From: Galeruca laticollis
Lineage: Eukaryota > Arthropoda > Insecta > Coleoptera > Chrysomelidae
Direction: 5' to 3'
Assembly: GCA_963921935.1 (NCBI GenBank)
Contig: OY998175.1
Location: 229,360,122 to 229,424,121, forward strand
Length of the DNA: 64,000 nucleotides
The notes under the pieces were generated by a model. It was not told the origin of the DNA, made no database searches, and saw only the letters and a program-made list of their open reading frames with translations. Below, one piece after another: positions 1 through 11,439 of this stretch. Each line of letters starts with the position of its first letter. Position 1 is the first letter of the stretch. Position numbers and translations under genes: made by a program.

Positions 1-493
1 TCTTGCACTTCCTACAAATAGCCCTACACCCCAATTTATTTGGATTTGTTGTCTTAATATAGAACTGCCATATGGGGTCCTCTTTCCTTCCACTCATTTT
101 ACTTTATTTATGTTTTCACTTCACTTAACTAACCTAACTAGCGAAATGCGTGAAATTGTTGGCCAACGTCAATTTATAGGTTGAGAAGGAATATTCTTGC
201 AAAAAGCACAACAAACGCGTTCGTGCCTCACTCGTATAGGGCAGAAGGAAAACAAATCGCGACAAGAATTTTCTTGCAAGAAGCGTGACAAATGCGTTGT
301 CACAAGTTTTTGAGCCGCAAATTGTATTTAATTTTTAGACTTATTACATTAAAATAATTAACAATAATTTCAAAGAATCAAAATGTTCAAATTTTATATT
401 TAAATTTAAAAAATCAAATAAATAGTGGTTTTTTTTTAAAAAATCAATGGTTTTTTTTATTTTTTTTTATAAATCAGATTTTGCCCAACCCTG
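1..493 (-). mobile_element. hAT element, 5' end only (third copy)
   Basis: The window edge cuts a minus-strand copy of the hAT family that is complete at 5833-9359 and 40826-44618. Its outer end at 493 reads CAGGGTTGGGCAAAATC on the minus strand, identical to the left terminal inverted repeat of the complete copies. Going inward it has the same T/A-rich subterminal DNA, the TATA-containing leader and the start of the BED zinc-finger exon (start codon complementary to 95-97, about 32 codons before the edge). ACAAGAAT at 494-501 should be the 8-bp target duplication, but its partner lies outside the window. Identity rests on direct comparison with the other copies. Confidence 0.88.
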
Positions 494-1991
494 ACAAGAA
501 TTTTGTGCTATTTATGGGCTAATTAGTTGCTCTAATTCAAATTTTTGGGCTCCAACCGTTAAGCGGGAATTTCAGCTTAAAAATGGGCTTGACGTCAAGC
601 TAGCCCCCTACATACGGAAAGAGATCGCCAATCGAAAAAACAAATACCGCTGAATTTTGGGCTATATAGTAAACTCAGATAAAACAATGTGGAAAAAAAT
701 TAACATATTTTAATATAAAACTATTTTTCTTTTAAAATTTCATGCTAGAAGTAAACTGACAGGAGCTGTAATTAATTTTAGTATCTTTATTATTTAATTT
801 TATCAAACTTACATTTTAAAGTAGGAGTAGGGACCCTTTTTTCCAGGATGTAGTTATTGTATATGATATCCCGAATCCTCCCAAATTTTAGTGCATCGAT
901 CATGATAATTTTTGGTTTTACACCAACAAGCTTTTTAGAAAATAGATAAACAAGATAGAATTTGGTTTCTGCAATTGTCAATGTTCCAACTTCAGGTGGC
1001 TTCAACTTCCGTTAAAGGAACTCTTCCACAATAAATATTCCAAAATATTAAAGTCAACTCACTCAAACAACTACCCCTGCTTCCTTAAACTGAATAGCAA
1101 TCCCATTATCCTCTGATTTTCTTGAATAACGAAACACAAAAGTCGATTCTAAGCCTAATAAAATCATAAACCAGTTTAGAAAATTCCACCCCTAGATTAA
1201 AGAAAAGACATAATTTATTAACTATACCTAAATATGTTTTTTCTAAATGACCATCATAAACTAAGGGTGTTTGGGTCAAATTTACCTGTTATACCTGAGC
1301 GGCCTAAATGAACCTTTTGAAACTCATCGTCATTGGGGCCAATTTACCTTTATCCTTATTAGGTTAAACGTGGATTTATGTCAATCTGTGGTTCAAATTG
1401 AAGAAAATAAATGTACGAATTTTTAAGCATACAAAGGTAGGTAGGAAAGTAGGCAAACTGATTGAGTAAAATCGTTTTCGACGTTAGTAACTCAAGTTAA
1501 TGTAAATATTAATAATTAATTCCTGTTTACCTTTTAGATTTCGGTTAATTGAGAATATAAGCAGAGGAATTTTAACGACGTAATATTTTTTTACGAAAAA
1601 ATATGAGATATACGAAGATTTCTTTTTGTGTGCCGACAGTCACGTAGATTCTGGTACCAGTGCAGTGCGCCGTCACATCACTTAGATAATATAATGTTAT
1701 TTTTTATAATATTAATAATATATATTGAGCGCCTAAAGTATACAAACGTGAAGATATCTTCGTCACCAGATAATGGTTATGTACATATTGTATTTACAGA
1801 TTAAACACAACATTTTTAAACTGTTTTCTCCGCTGAAATGTAAAGAAAATTGAACATAGAAGTTAATCTGTCTACATCTGAAGAAGACTTCCTGATAGAA
1901 TTTCATGTGATTCAACTATGAAATCTACATTCAAGGACCCAGTTCTTTTAAACATACACTTAAAAGAACTGATGCGATTTACAACCACGTA
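494..1991. other. AT-rich spacer, no recognised gene
   Basis: This stretch separates the truncated hAT copy from the pogo element. It is AT-rich with no recognised repeat boundary. The only open stretch is a 71-codon minus-strand frame at 790-1005 (MKPPEVGTLTIAETKFYLVY...). It is rich in K, I and Y, has no motif I recognise and no visible promoter, so it could be a transposase remnant or chance. I do not call it a gene. Confidence 0.5.
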
Positions 1992-2589
1992 AGGTAAATT
2001 GCCAGTTATTGACACTATTAGAGCTAATAATTTTGCCATTAAAGATATATATTTCACTTAAATAAAGCAGAAACCAGATCTTGTCTATTTCATGCTAATT
2101 TTGGAGGGCTTATTAATTGGAAATTAAATAGAAACAGGCATTAAAATGCTATTTTTTGCATAACATTTTTGGACCTAGTAATTGACATGCAAATAAAAGA
2201 AAATTCCAATGATTAACAAGCCAGTTATTGACAGAAAAAATATACATATACTTAATGCAGGCCAACGTATAATTATTGTTGTTTACATTGAAAATAACAA
2301 CATAGAGAAGATAATTAGTAAAATATGAATTGCTAAATAAACACTTATAATATCCAAATAACAGGATGGGTACTTAAATATTGAACGAAAATTAACCAAA
2401 CATCTAAACTAAATCAAAATAGGATATTTTCCACATCAGCCGGCTCAGAAAATTCGTATTTAAGTCTGTCACCAGCAATACTAATTTTTGGAAATGGCAT
2501 GTTTACAATTATCTGAGGTAATTTAATGACAGAAATTTCATTTTCATTTAATTTGAATAGCGTATTTTTTTCGTTGCAACAGATCATCC

Positions 2590-4740
2590 CTACAACCTCA
2601 GCATCTGTATTGTCAATATGTCAATTATTTTCTGAATCACACACATATAGTTCTTGGAACTATTATTTTCACAAGGAAATGCAACTACAACATAGTCGCC
2701 TTCTCTAACTGGCTTCTCCTGCTCATCTTCCTCATGCAAGTTTTCATTTAATTCGTTGTCTGCAAATTCATCAAGGCCTTCAATGCTGCTTCCACTTTGC
2801 GCCCATTCTTCCTCATCGGATTCAGACTCACTAGATGTATTGCATTTCTTTTTCTTTGGAAACTTTTGTTTCTTAACTTTTCCACTTTCATTAAAAACTT
2901 GCTTCTTGGCACCTTGGACTTTTGTGTATTTTTTTCTTAGTTTATTTTGTTCTCTCAATATGGATCTCTTTTTTTTCTCTTCCATCATTCGTAATTTTTT
3001 TTCTTCTTTTTGTCTGTGGTAATTCTGCCATGCTGCCGATGTCACCACTGACGGTATTTTTTCTTTAGTTTTTCTTTTTTTGGCACTAGCAGTGTTCTCA
3101 GGCCAAAACAACGCCCCTTTAAATGGTGATGGTACATCAAATGGCAAGTTAGATTTAGATAAAGATGGCATTGATACTGCACCAGAATATGCGCTACTAG
3201 AAGTCGAAGGTACAGCGAGATCGCAAGAAACTAGAGTTGAAGGATCTTCATTGCTGCTTTTCTCAATTTCCGGAATTGTTTTTTTTGTTGTTCTTCTTGA
3301 GTATTGTCATGTCTTGTTTCCTGGTTATTTGTCCAGAGTCGTTCTTGAATATGTTGCTGTTTCATTATTGTCTTGTGCTGTTTCTTCCGAGGTTTCTTCG
3401 CCATTTTCTTGGGATGCATATTGGACATTATCTTGTCCTTGGTTTCTTCCTTCGGCTTCTTTAAAAAGATCTTGCCACGATAGAAAAAGGGATGTATCCT
3501 CAATTTTACACTGATTGCCATGCTTAAAAAGTTGTTCAAATTCAGTTACCTTTCTTTACCTTGCCTATTTTATTTTCAATGGTCTTTAATGTTATTAAGG
3601 CATTAATGTCATAATGCTTTGGTGCTGATCTTTTATTAGCAGAAATTTTGTTAAATTTAACATTCTCTACATTAAAAGGACACAAACCAGAGACTCTGAA
3701 TCCCTTTTTTATTGTATCGATGGTAATGCAGTCCAGGGCATTCTTCAAAACTCAAAACAGCAAAGTTCTGATTTTGTAGTTTTCGTCCATCATTCTGAAC
3801 CCTCCAATTGCGAATCTCCTTCTTCCAAGCAGTTTTCAATGGACAAAAAACCGACACATCCATTGGTTGCAGAAGATGAGTGAAATTTGGAAAAAGGGCT
3901 ATTAGAATTATGCAATTTGCAGAACAAAATTCGGACAAATGGAGTGTCATGTGTGACACATGTCCATCCATAAAAAGCAAAACTGGACGTTCTTTATGTT
4001 CCCTGTCGAGTCAAGGTACAAATATATTCGTAATATAACAATAAAACGTGGAACCACACATCCATCCATTTTCAGAACTACCAATTCCCCACTCCTTAGG
4101 ACATAGGAAAATACTATCATGGGTGGAGGTAAGTTTCCTGCAGCATTGGCGGTAACGAGGACTGTGTCACATTTTTCTTTTCGTCTCCGGACACATTGTA
4201 GACATTCTTTTCGCCTTTTCTAGTAATAACCCTGCCGCCTTTTGGATTTAAAAAAAAGCACTTTCGTCGGTGTTAAATACACGATGTGGTTCTTCAGTAA
4301 TGTGTAGCACGTCTTGGGTGGTCATAAATTCTTTTATTTCTGAAAACCAGTCTCTAATTTGTCTCTCGGATACAGCTTCTCTGGATGTAGCTAAATTTTG
4401 AGAGATTCGAGTGCTTAGATCAGGATGCCTTTTCAAAAAACTTTTGAACCATCTATCTCCTGGTCTTCCATCCTTGAAATCATGTTTTCTAGGTTTTTTC
4501 TTTGATAATGTATTCAACACTGTCGAACAACTGTACTTTTGTTATTGGGTAGTAAATTTTTGCTAACTCTAGTATCCAGTGAACAAGGATATCTTCTTCT
4601 GCTAGGCTAAGACTTCCAGCTGGTCCCATTGAACATACTAGTGGGGATTTGCCCAACAATTTGTACATTAATGTTATTAGAGGAACACCAGCTCGTTTGG
4701 CAGCTGTAGCCTCAGGCGTTCCCTTCTGGACGAGATCCAA
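2590..4740 (-). pseudogene. pogo-type transposase, multiply frameshifted
   Basis: Fragments in different minus-strand frames together cover a pogo/Tigger/jerky-like transposase (DDE_1 family, DNA cutting and joining in the nucleus). From N to C: a helix-turn-helix part (4489-4740; AAKRAGVPLITL), a CENP-B-like second HTH (4248-4520; GDRWFKSFLKRHPDLS), first catalytic Asp in FNTDESAFF (near 4250), second Asp in FMDGHVSHM and third in LLQPMDVSVF (both 3672-3980). A Lys/Arg-rich C-terminal tail follows (2590-3171) with a GDYVVVAFPC module typical of insect pogo relatives. The region 3981-4247 has no long frame and at least four frame changes are needed. The 5' start is unclear: a stop lies just upstream of 4740 inside a TIR-like repeat. 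Family assignment is firm; function is lost. Confidence 0.88.
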
Positions 4741-4751
4741 CGCTTCCCATC

Positions 4752-4795
4752 CCAGTTATTGACACCCTAGTGATTGTCCCTGTGTCAATAACTGG
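4752..4795. repeat. internal palindromic pair of the pogo TIR core
   Basis: CCAGTTATTGACAC at 4752-4765 is followed 16 bp later by its exact complement GTGTCAATAACTGG at 4782-4795. The same 14-mer forms the inner part of both terminal repeats (2002-2015 and 5309-5322). A one-off version is at 2221-2234, and degenerate versions occur near 2168-2182, 4885-4899, 4903-4916 and 4941-4954. I infer subterminal transposase-binding sites. Confidence 0.7.
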
Positions 4796-5334
4796 CCAGA
4801 AACGGTTTTACGTGGAAATTTTTGTATTCGCAACACTGTCTGTCACTGGAGAAACCGTTAAGCTACAAAGCAGAATGTTTTTTAACAAGCCAGTGATCGA
4901 CATGGGTGTCAATTACTAGATTCACTAGAGTTTCCCACTCCAGTAATTGACACTCTTTTAATATCATTACCTCTACTGTTTGGACTTCCCTACATTATGG
5001 AATGTGCTGTTTATGCGTTTATTACATAATATAAGTGCTTAAAAATATAAATCTGATGAAACATGATAAAAAATTTGTATAATAAAAGTTTACCTACCTT
5101 AATAATTTGATTAAACACTAAGAACTCTTACAAACACGTCCGACTAAAATCCGAACTTTTCTCAAAATGACGGCATATGAATATTTGGAAGTATGTCACA
5201 CTGTTGCCAAATTGTATAAGGATAAATGACCGACGATCGCTCTATATTTAATTCAATTTGTTTTCTTATAAAAATAGATAATATAAGAAAATGTCGATCA
5301 TTGGGAATGTGTCAATAACTGGCAAGTTACCTTA

Positions 5335-5824
5335 CTTGTGTGAGATGGCATTCTCCACTTAGATGTTTTTAAAAAATAAATACAAAAATACATTTTGTGT
5401 GGAAAATAAACTGCGCCTGAAATTATAAACATTCAATCTAGATATAGTCATCTGAATAGTAATTTGTTACTTTAAAATGATATAAAAGATATTACAAAAT
5501 TATTATTTATTTTTCTTTAATATTTAAAGTGGTGTTTAAAATATTAAACATAAATTTTTTTTAAAATAGGTTAAATATATGAAAAAAGCAAGAAAAATAT
5601 TTTGAACTTTAATAAATTGAAAGTCTTAAATCAATACATTTTTTAAACAGACGAATGTGTCAAACCGAGGTACTTATAAAAGATTAAAGATATAATCCAA
5701 AAACTAATATTCATAATTTATTTTATTTAGATTGTGATGGATAAATAAGATCTCTGCATTTTCAGAACTTGCCCTACACCTATTATCAATATATATGTTA
5801 CCAATTTCCGAAAATAGTCTCTCT
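5335..5824. other. AT-rich spacer between pogo and hAT elements
   Basis: No open frame above 60 codons and no repeat boundary recognised. The 3' edge (5825-5832, GAATAAAC) is the left target duplication of the next hAT element. Confidence 0.5.
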
Positions 5825-6184
5825 GAATAAACCAGGGTTGGGCAAAATCTGATTTTTATTAAAAAAATCAAAAACCATTGATTTTTTTTGAAAAATCACG
5901 ATTTATTTGATTTTTTTAAATTTGAATATAAAATTTGAACATTTTGATTCTTTGAAATTATTGTTAATTATTTTAATGTATAAGTCTAAAAATTATAATA
6001 CAATTTGCGACTCAAAAACTTGTGACAACGCATTTGTCGCGCTTCTTGCAAGAACATTCTTGTCGCGATTTGTTTTCCTTCTGTCCTATACACTCACTAT
6101 ACAGTGCCGAGTACTGCCGAGTGAGGCACGAACACGTTTGTTGTGCTTTTTGCAAGAATATTCCTGTCGATGCTTGTTTTCCTT

Positions 6185-6274
6185 CTCGATCTATAAATTG
6201 ACGTTGCCCAACAATTTCACGCATTTTGCTAGTTTGGTTAGTTAAGTGAAGTGAAAACATATAAATAAAGTAAA
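6185..6274 (+). promoter_or_regulatory. putative hAT core promoter and 5' UTR (copy 1)
   Basis: TATAAA at 6192-6197 lies about 80 bp upstream of the start codon at 6275 and is conserved in copy 2 (41174-41179) and in the 1-493 fragment. Just upstream, two roughly 95-bp imperfect direct repeats (TTGCAAGAA...TTCTTGTCG-type) are shared by all three copies. Promoter function is inferred from position and conservation only. Confidence 0.4.
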
Positions 6275-9132
6275 ATGAGTCGAAGAAAAGAGGACCCAAT
6301 ATGGCAGTTCTATATTAAGATAACAAATCCAAATAAATTGGGGTGTAGAGCTATTTGTAGAAAGTGCAAGAAAGATATTCAAGGGTTAGTACAAAGACTT
6401 AAAGCACACCACGATGTTTGTTATAATCAAGAGAGGAATACAGGTAATTAAATTATTAATATAATTTTATTTATATTTAATAAAGATTTTTATTATTAAC
6501 CCGGGAATGATCGCGTGGTTAGATTTTGCCTAACATTTTTTGTTTTTTGTTGATTCTCCAAGCACTTGATGTTTTATTTTTGAGATAATTTAGTGAAAGT
6601 TTTGAGACATAAATATTAATTATAAGTTAAGTAACATAAAAATTAAAATGTACAAGACAGTAATTAGACCAGTCGTACTTTACGCCGCAGAAACCTGAAA
6701 TTTAACAAAAAAGAGGAAAACACATTAGAAATCTGGGAAAGGAAAATACTACGGAGAATATACGGCCCAATTAAAGAAAATGGAGTATGGAGAATATTAA
6801 GAAACTACGAAGTTAAATTCAATAGACCAATAATAACAAATGAAATAAGAAGTAAACGATTAAGGTGGGCAGGACATGTACAGCGTCTAGGCAATGAAAG
6901 GTGTGTCAAGAAATTACAGGAAACTAAAAGACAAGGACGAAGAGCAAGGGGACGACCTAAAACTAGATGGTTGGATGGTGTAGAAGAAGATCTTAAAGAA
7001 ATTGGAATAAATGACTGGAAGGACAAAGCAAAAGACCGGAAAGAATGGAAAAGAATAGTAGAAGAAACAAAGGACAGACGTCAGAGCAGAAACTAAATCA
7101 CCGAATTCACAAACTCCCTACAGATTTAAAGCAGTAGGGTTGGCCAAGCGGCTGGCCACCACTGCCAGAAAAATGAGGCAAGGAATCCCAATAGGGAGAC
7201 AGACAGACATAGATATTATTTTTAACAAAGATAATATAATTTTTAAATATTCATTTATAGATATTTTAGAATATAGATTTTAGGCATATAGGATGGTTTT
7301 TAGGTGAAATCTAATATGTGGCCTTTAATGTAACTTTTTTAACGCGACCTTTCCCAGGTTAATTAAAGATTATCTTTACTCTTCTATACTTACTTAATTT
7401 TTAATTTTTTCAACTTAAAAAAATAAATTTGCTCTTACATCTCTATTGAACATTTTCACTTTATTTTAAAATCAATAATTCAATACTATATCAATATATC
7501 ATCAATTAATCAATTTCAATTATGTTTTTTCTCTTTCCAGAGAGTCGAATGTCGCTTGACAGTTTTGCTAGCACATCATCTGCACCAAGTTGTAGTTCAC
7601 TCTTGACGGATAGTTCATATGTTAGGAAAACTCCACCGAAAGTACCAACAAGTCCAACAACTTTTGAGTCAGTCCAAAAAAAGAAAACAATCGAAACTAA
7701 GCCTACCATGAGTGGTTTTGTAATGCGGACTTCAACTGCTGAAAAACATAAAATTGACAAACAAATAGCGAATGCTATTTTTGCTAATTCGAGCTTCAGA
7801 TGTATTGAGAATTTAGAGGTGAAAAAAGCCATTCAGTTATTAAGGCCTGGTTATACACCGCCCTCGAGGAAAACGGTAGCAACAAGTCTTTTGGACGAAA
7901 TCTATTAAGAGGAAAAAGAAAAATGTCTCTCCTCCCTGTCAGGTCAGTCCGTAAATATGTCAATTGATGGGTGGTCAAACGTGCACAACGAACCAGTGAT
8001 ATGTGCAACGATAACCACTGAAGATGGACAAGCCGTCCTATACGAAACTATAGACACATCAGGAAATCCACATACTTCAGAATATTTAAGTCAAATAGTT
8101 TATGACCTGATTTCTTCATGTGAATTAAAATACAAGTGTACAGTAAAATCTTTTGTGACAGACAATGCCGCAAATATGACACTTATGAGAAAAACATTAG
8201 AAGAAAAAACGAACGCAAAAGTTATAACTTATGGCTTCTCTGCACATATTTTTAATTTACTGTGCAAGGACTTTCAAGTTAAAGACGTAAAAGAACATGT
8301 GGTCCAAATTGTTAAGTATTTTCTAAATAACCATTTGGCTAAAGCTAAATTCAGTCAAGCAGGAGGCAGTGCCTTAGTCCTTCCAAGCGATGTGCGATGG
8401 AATAGCCTTGGCGACTGCTTAGAGATGTATGTCACTCAGTGGGACATCATATTAAAAATCTGCGAAGAAAATAAAAATGAGATTGATTCCACTATTTACC
8501 AAAAAGTTTCAAATATTGCGATTAAACATGCAGCGCAAGATTATTTAAACATTTTAAAACCTATATCAATTGCTCTTTATACTGTGCAGAGGAAAAATGC
8601 TACTTTCGCAGATGCTGTAGAGCAGTGGAAACATTTACAATATATCTTTGAATCTGTGGAATTACCATTACAAAAAACACAACAATTTAATAATCGATAT
8701 AAGCAAGCACTAACGCCATATAATTTTATAGCGTATATGTTGAATCCACAAAAACCAAAATACCAGTTAACACCAGAAGAAAAGAATATAGCTTTAGAAA
8801 CAATTAACGAGTTATATGAAAACACTGGACTGTTACCTTTAGTAATAAAGTTAAATGCCCACAGTGCTCCATTTAAGCAAGTTATGGTTTTGGACAAAGT
8901 AATAAAAAATGTAAACGGACTATAATGGTGGTTATCACAAAATGATGAGCCTGAAATCTTGAAACAGTTGCCAATAATAAAGCAGTTCCTGTGTGCAACT
9001 GCTTCTTCAGCTTCAGTAGAACGCGTATTCAGCTCTTTTGGTCTTGTACACTCTGATATTAGAAACAGATTAGGCATAGAAAAAGGAGGAAAACTCGTGT
9101 TTTTGTTTAAATTGTATAACAAAAATGAATAG
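6275..9132 (+). pseudogene. hAT transposase, two exons, two nonsense codons
   Basis: Exon 1 (6275-6443) encodes a BED zinc finger (CRKC followed by LKAHHDVC) and ends at a GT donor. Exon 2 starts after TTTCCAG at 7541 and the phase-1 join is in frame. Exon 2 has a DUF659/RNase H-like hAT core: MSIDGWSNVHNEPV (first Asp) and FVTDNAANM (second Asp). The C-terminal dimerisation region (ASSASVERVFSSFG...) ends at TAG 9130-9132, with AATAAA at 9149-9154. TAA at 7906-7908 replaces GAA and TAA at 8923-8925 replaces CAA, as judged against copy 2. Otherwise the frame is continuous, so loss of function is recent. The enzyme would excise and insert the element through its terminal repeats. Confidence 0.9.
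6639..7199 (+). mobile_element. LINE 3' fragment inside the hAT intron (copy 1)
   Basis: The C-terminal end of an RTE-like endonuclease/reverse-transcriptase polyprotein: VIRPVVLYAAET, WERKILRRIYGP, RLRWAGHVQRL, GRPKTRWLDGVEEDL, then a stop. The same fragment occurs at the matching place in hAT copy 2 (41706-42387), where it still has target duplications and about 120 bp more at each side. Copy 1 has lost both duplications. The fragment has an in-frame TGA after AAET and frame disruptions. Confidence 0.85.
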
Positions 9133-9978
9133 ACTGAAAATATACAGTAATAAAATTTAGGTGTTACGTTTAGCTTAAGAATTAGGAATTATGTACTTCT
9201 TTTTTGTTGTTTTTGCTGAAAGCAGATACTTCTTTTGATTTTTGAGAAAACTTTTATATTACGTTGTTATCTGGTTCTGAATGAAAAAGAAAAAAATTGA
9301 TTTTAAATCATGATTTTAATCGTGATTTTAATTACTTGATTTTAATCAGCTCAACCCTGGAATAAACACTAGTTGCTGGACTTTATAAAAACTACTTTAC
9401 TAAATTAATTAGACCAGGAAATGTTAGACTAGCTAATTAGTGCAGAGAAAGAGATAGAAGGAATGGCTCGCGATTTTGGTATTCCCTTATTTACTGGAAA
9501 CCAGTGTTCTTTATTATAGTCTATTTGAAAATCAAGAGAGAGTAAATTCCCAGAAATGTTTTGCAGTTATCAGTGTTAAAGGCAGTAAACCATTGACGTG
9601 CGTTTTCAAAATTAAATTAATATGGAAATAGAAATATTTAATTTGTTTTAGTTATTTATACCTAGATTACCAATTTTAGATAGATAAACATAATTCGTAA
9701 GTAGTAATTTAATTTGGGTAAAATGAAGAAAAAGTCAATATTATTTTAGGCATTTTGTTTTAGGCATATGTTTATTTATAAAATATGTATATAATATGTA
9801 CAGATAATTACAATTATTTATAAATTAATATGAGGAGCTAAAAAAACAATTAAGTAGGTATATGAGAAAAACAAAACCAACCGCAAGGATAAAATTTGAC
9901 GAGCAACATGCAATATTAAATCTTAAAAAATTAAAATCTAAAAATAAAATTAAAGTACATAAATTAATAATTTTATGG

Positions 9979-11338
9979 TTATGGTTCCTCGCACTCTGTG
10001 TCAGAAGATTCACCATCTGATTCTAGAGAAATTACAATGGGCTCTATAGTAATATCAATTATGTTATCTAGCTCCCACATTTTTTTTTCTATTTCTGTAA
10101 CGTGTCTAATACATTTTTGCCAATTTTCACTTGTTACTTCAGATATTGCCTTATTGAAGAGATTTTTAACATCTGATAATTTAAAAGTCGTGTTATTTCT
10201 GGCAACATAACCTTTAACTTGAGCCCATATTAATTCTATCGGATTCATCTCACAATGGTAGGGTGGTAAACGAAGGATTTCAATTTCTCGTTTTTTGGCT
10301 ATCTCCTCAATATTATATTTTTTATAATTTTGCTTATGTTTTTTAGCAATAGTTAACAATTCTGCCCTCAGCATTGTATTGTCAAAGGCTAAATTTTTAG
10401 AAGATAACCATTTTGCAATTTCATCCTTTTTCCATTTAGTGGTTGGTAAAGGTTCAAGTAATCTGGAGTGGTAACTTGCATTGTCCATTATAATAACCGA
10501 TCCTTTTGGTATGAATTGAATCATCTGTTCAAAATATTCCTCAAACACGTCTCCATTCATTTCTTCGTGATAATCAACGGTTTTTTTTTATTCAAATAAG
10601 AGTAAACCATTCTCAAGAAAACCGTTTGTACTGCCTATATGACAAATAATTAATCTTTTACCTTTTCCTATAGGTTCCTTAAAACCAGTAGTATATCCTT
10701 CTAGAAAAGCTTGATGGGATGATTTTATATTTTTGTCTTTCCAAACTCTTCCTACACAATGTCCTTCATTAACCCATGTTTCATCTAAATAATAAATGTT
10801 TTTATTTTGAGCTTTAACTTGTTGTATTCTTCTGAGGTACTGTCTTCTCCAACATACAATTTCTTCAGAATCAATTATCATTGAGTGTCTGCCCATTTTT
10901 TTCAAATTTAAAGTTTAACTCATGTAACACTTTCCATAGTTTATCCCGGCTTATTGTGGGTAAATCAACATCATTCGTAATGGCTTGCAAAACTTTATCT
11001 AAAGTTGGTATTTGCTTGTTTATAAAAAATGAGTGAACAAGCTTACGAATAGCATTTTTAAAAAACTCGTCCACGTTGACTTTTAATAGTTTTGGTCTAC
11101 CTGGTTTCGGCTTTGGTGAGGTTACTCCACCTGATTTTTCCTCCTTTAGAACTCTATATATTGTAGATTTTCCATATCCCATTGCCTTAGATGTTGTTTC
11201 AACTACACTGTCAATAGTGTTTGAGGGATTTTGATGTTTAAAATAGTGGTACACATTCACTACAGCACTCTTTTCATTGAGCGATAAATGGTTTAGTTTT
11301 AATTTTTTCACTGGCGTATACTCACAAACTGCTTCCAT
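9979..11338 (-). pseudogene. Tc1/IS630-type (DDE_3) transposase, one frameshift and one stop
   Basis: Three open pieces make a roughly 450-residue transposase. The N-terminal part (10871-11338) has two helix-turn-helix units and a GRPK hook-like motif (KPKPGRPKLLK). The catalytic part shows YLDETWV (first Asp), IIMDNASYHS (second Asp) and CEMNPIELIW (Glu), the D-D-E triad, and ends in an acidic tail. The breaks are small. A seven-A run (complement of 10896-10902) is one base too long and shifts frame between EK and MGRHS. A TAA at 10588-10590 sits where a sense codon is expected before KKTVDYHEEMNG. Otherwise it is well preserved, so it is a recent pseudogene or partly assembly error at the homopolymer. 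Confidence 0.88.
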
Positions 11339-11439
11339 TTTTAGTCACTACTATTTGTCACGTTTATCGAAAATCAAATAACTGCATTTCTAGAAACTTA
11401 AGCACTATTTAAATCAAAATATCTGTCATTAGAAGCGGT

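Larger units (their letters stand above)
1992..5332 (-). mobile_element. pogo/Tigger-like (Tc1-mariner superfamily) DNA transposon
   Basis: A 3341-bp element bounded by near-perfect 24-bp terminal inverted repeats: 1992-2015 (AGGTAAATTGCCAGTTATTG...) and the complement of 5309-5332, differing at one base. Both ends are flanked by TA (1990-1991 and 5333-5334), the usual target duplication for this superfamily. The interior holds a broken minus-strand transposase (2590-4740). The 5' side, 4750-5332, has several further copies of the terminal core CAGTTATTGACA in both orientations. The coding lesions indicate an old, inactive copy. Confidence 0.9.
5833..9359 (+). mobile_element. hAT element, full-length copy 1 (BED/DUF659 type)
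   Basis: A 3527-bp element flanked by a perfect 8-bp direct repeat GAATAAAC (5825-5832 and 9360-9367), the hallmark of hAT insertion. The ends are imperfect inverted repeats, CAGGGTTGGGCAAAATC on the left and ...AATCAGCTCAACCCTG on the right, followed inward by runs of ATTTTTT/TGATTTTAATC. It carries a two-exon transposase gene on the plus strand, with a 5'-truncated LINE fragment (6639-7199) in the intron. A second full copy is at 40826-44618 and a fragment at 1-493. Two nonsense codons make this copy non-autonomous. Confidence 0.95.

Noticed and set aside
790..1005. 71-codon minus-strand frame as a gene
   Set aside because: No motif, no promoter, no homologous copy in the window; too short to support.
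2756..3514. Plus-strand frames of 75-144 codons
   Set aside because: They are antisense to the Lys/Glu-rich pogo tail (hence Ser/Phe/Leu-rich) and carry no domain.
8577..9122. 181-codon minus-strand frame opposite the hAT transposase C-terminus
   Set aside because: Shadow of the hAT dimerisation region, which is clearly coding on the plus strand.
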